Assembly (NCBI GenBank): GCA_003243255.1
Contig: QFQM01000191.1
Span: 1 to 8,635 of the forward strand
Length of the DNA stretch: 8,635 nt
Direction: 5' to 3'
Source of the DNA: Flavobacterium psychrophilum
Lineage (GTDB): Bacteria; Bacteroidota; Bacteroidia; Flavobacteriales; Flavobacteriaceae
Below the pieces are notes generated by a model. The model searched no databases. It worked only from the letters and a program-made list of their open reading frames with translations, and was not told where the DNA came from. This document shows, piece after piece, positions 7,592 to 8,635 of the stretch. Every line of letters starts with the position of its first letter. Within the stretch, counting starts at the first letter, position 1. The translations under genes and the position numbers were made by a program.

Positions 7592-7754
7592 CAAAAAAGG
7601 TTTTACTAATTGTAGATTAATAGGGAATCGTGTGTAAATCACGAACTGTCGCGCAACTGTAAGTAACATTTTGGTTATCATCCGCTGTGATCCACTGCTA
7701 TATGCGGGAAGGACGATGAGAAACCGTTACAAGTCAGGATACCTGCCTTTTTTG
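7592..7754 (+). ncRNA. Cobalamin (B12) riboswitch aptamer upstream of metE
   Basis: All conserved blocks of the cobalamin riboswitch family (Rfam RF00174) occur in order: AGGGAATC (7622-7629), GCAACTGTAA (7653-7662), CCACTG (7692-7697), GGGAAGG (7706-7712) and the B12 box AAGTCAGGATACCTGCC (7731-7747). Supporting helices can be drawn: P1 is a perfect 9-bp pair CAAAAAAGG (7592-7600) with CCTTTTTTG (7746-7754); a TCGTG/CACGA hairpin (7628-7632/7640-7644); and a long arm of GTAAC/GTTAC (7663-7667/7726-7730), GGTT/AACC (7673-7676/7722-7725) and TCATC/GATGA (7678-7682/7715-7719). It senses adenosyl- or methylcobalamin and is expected to repress the downstream cobalamin-independent methionine synthase when B12 is available. 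I see no strong intrinsic terminator downstream, so translational or Rho-linked control is more likely than a simple attenuator. Confidence 0.96.
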
Positions 7755-7939
7755 ATTGACAATGCTTTCGCGATTTGAAGCTTTATGTCAGACAGATGCA
7801 TACGATATTTGGAATCGTCCATACAGATTCTTTATAGCCTTTCTATGCAGATTTCTTTCCTGTAAGTTTTTAACCGTTTAGCATTTATGAGGTTATAAAA
7901 GACTTATAATGATTATTAACCATTTAAAAAGTTGAAAAA
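7755..7939 (+). promoter_or_regulatory. metE leader between aptamer and start codon (candidate expression platform)
   Basis: About 185 nt without an open gene. Local hairpins can be drawn: TGACA/TGTCA (7757-7761/7786-7790) enclosing GCTTT/GAAGC (7764-7768/7777-7781), directly after P1; ACGAT/ATCGT (7802-7806/7814-7818); TGCATA/TATGCA (7797-7802/7844-7849), which shares base 7802 with the previous hairpin; and TAACC/GGTTA (7871-7875/7891-7895), where GGTTA could instead pair with a second TAACC at 7917-7921, close to the ATG. The last 20 nt before the ATG are A-rich with no Shine-Dalgarno sequence, as usual in Bacteroidota. The structure beside the aptamer is the best candidate for the loop that docks with the aptamer; this is drawn by eye and not folded computationally. 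Confidence 0.45.
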
Positions 7940-8635
7940 ATGCTAACGCACAATCTTGGCTACCCACGAATAGGTAGCAACAGGGAATTAAAAAAAGCCT
8001 GCGAAAACTACTGGGCAGGAAAGATTACATTACAGGAACTCGAACAGGCTGCGAAGAATATCAGGCTCGCTAACTGGAAATTGCAGCAGGAAGCAGGAAT
8101 AGATCTTATCCCTTCCAATGATTTTTCATACTATGATCAGGTGTTGGATCTTTCCCTGACTCTGGGAGCAGTTCCTGTACGTTATGAAGATCTTAAAAAA
8201 GGGAATCAGACCGATCTTTATTTTGCTATGGCACGCGGTAACCAAAAAGACGGTAATGATGTAACCGCTATGGAAATGACCAAATGGTTTGATACCAATT
8301 ATCATTACATTGTACCCGAATTCTATAAGGAACAGCAATTTAAACTTACTTCGGATAAGGCTGTAGAGGAATTTAAAGAAGCAAAAGCGTCTGGCGTACT
8401 TACAAAACCAGTTCTTATTGCACCGGTTTCATATTTGCTGTTGGGTAAAGAAAAGGAAGAAGACTTTAACCGTATCTCTTTATTTGAAAACCTACTGCCG
8501 GTATATATCGAACTTATAGGTAAACTTGTCGCCGAAGGTGCCCAGTGGATACAATTGGACGAACCTTTCCTTGCATTAGATATTCAGGAGGATGCCAAAG
8601 AGGCTATTCGTAAAACATATGAAGTTATTCGCAGA
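7940..8635 (+). CDS. metE: Cobalamin-independent methionine synthase MetE (partial, N-terminal 232 residues)
   Basis: 5-methyltetrahydropteroyltriglutamate-homocysteine methyltransferase, the cytosolic enzyme of the last step of methionine synthesis that uses a polyglutamylated folate and zinc, without B12. The visible part is the N-terminal barrel: LGYPRIGSNRELKKACENYW (residues 6-25), the classic folate-side start motif, then IPSNDFSYYDQVLD (57-70), YFAMARG (93-99), AMEMTKWFDTNYHYIVPE (109-126), KPVLIAPVSYLLLGK (157-171) and QWIQLDEPFLALD (204-216). The C-terminal catalytic barrel with the zinc ligands lies beyond the window; the full protein is normally about 750-770 residues. The ATG at 7940 sits directly before the motif that begins nearly all MetE proteins. 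It follows the cobalamin riboswitch on the same strand, an established pairing that saves the cell this slow, abundant enzyme when B12-dependent MetH can work. Confidence 0.97.
   Translation, partial: MLTHNLGYPRIGSNRELKKACENYWAGKITLQELEQAAKNIRLANWKLQQEAGIDLIPSNDFSYYDQVLDLSLTLGAVPVRYEDLKKGNQTDLYFAMARGNQKDGNDVTAMEMTKWFDTNYHYIVPEFYKEQQFKLTSDKAVEEFKEAKASGVLTKPVLIAPVSYLLLGKEKEEDFNRISLFENLLPVYIELIGKLVAEGAQWIQLDEPFLALDIQEDAKEAIRKTYEVIRR

Noticed and set aside
7735..7753. CAGG-ATA-CCTG followed by six T's as an intrinsic terminator
   Set aside because: The sequence is the conserved B12 box and its T's pair with A's in P1; a 4-bp stem is too weak for termination.
8126..8338. 70-codon minus-strand frame opposite metE
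   Set aside because: Antisense to a highly conserved MetE segment; no independent support.
1..8635. CRISPR arrays, insertion sequences, tRNA or rRNA genes, phage or toxin-antitoxin modules
   Set aside because: None was recognised on reading both strands; gene content and composition look like ordinary chromosome.

Overview
This window most likely comes from a flavobacterium-like member of the Bacteroidota. The base composition is moderately AT-rich, and the start codons lack Shine-Dalgarno sequences and instead follow A/T-rich leaders. Several intergenic regions carry close matches to the Bacteroidota -7 promoter element TAnnTTTG, and the protein families read as flavobacterial. No mobile element, CRISPR array, rRNA or tRNA was seen.

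Layout. Positions 1-2332 (minus) hold the N-terminal 777 residues of a large sensor protein with six tandem PAS domains; its C-terminal output domain lies beyond the left edge. Upstream on the same strand is a hemolysin III/TrhA-type PAQR membrane protein (2375-3010). A 147-bp divergent region with a promoter element on each strand separates it from a rightward cluster of three genes: a secreted GH88 unsaturated glucuronyl hydrolase (3158-4357), an aldo/keto reductase whose start overlaps the GH88 stop by one base (4357-5256), and a CPA1-type sodium/proton antiporter (5287-6888). A convergent Lrp/AsnC regulator follows (6955-7416, minus). The right end is a 523-bp intergenic region with a promoter, a clear cobalamin riboswitch (7592-7754) and about 185 nt of further leader, then the first 232 codons of metE (7940-8635).

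How the genes work together. The best supported circuit is B12 control of methionine synthesis: MetE is the cobalamin-independent methionine synthase and sits behind a B12-sensing leader, so it should be switched off when cobalamin allows the MetH route. The Lrp-type gene is transcribed divergently from metE and may add amino-acid-responsive control (inference). The GH88 and reductase genes look translationally coupled, suggesting uronide release followed by or accompanied by a reduction step (inference). The antiporter 30 bp further on may simply share the transcript.

The window is mostly ordinary chromosomal content. I found no convincing new multi-gene system. The points most worth a second look are the leader architecture between the riboswitch and metE, the duplicated PAS module in the sensor, and the GH88-reductase pair outside any visible polysaccharide locus.
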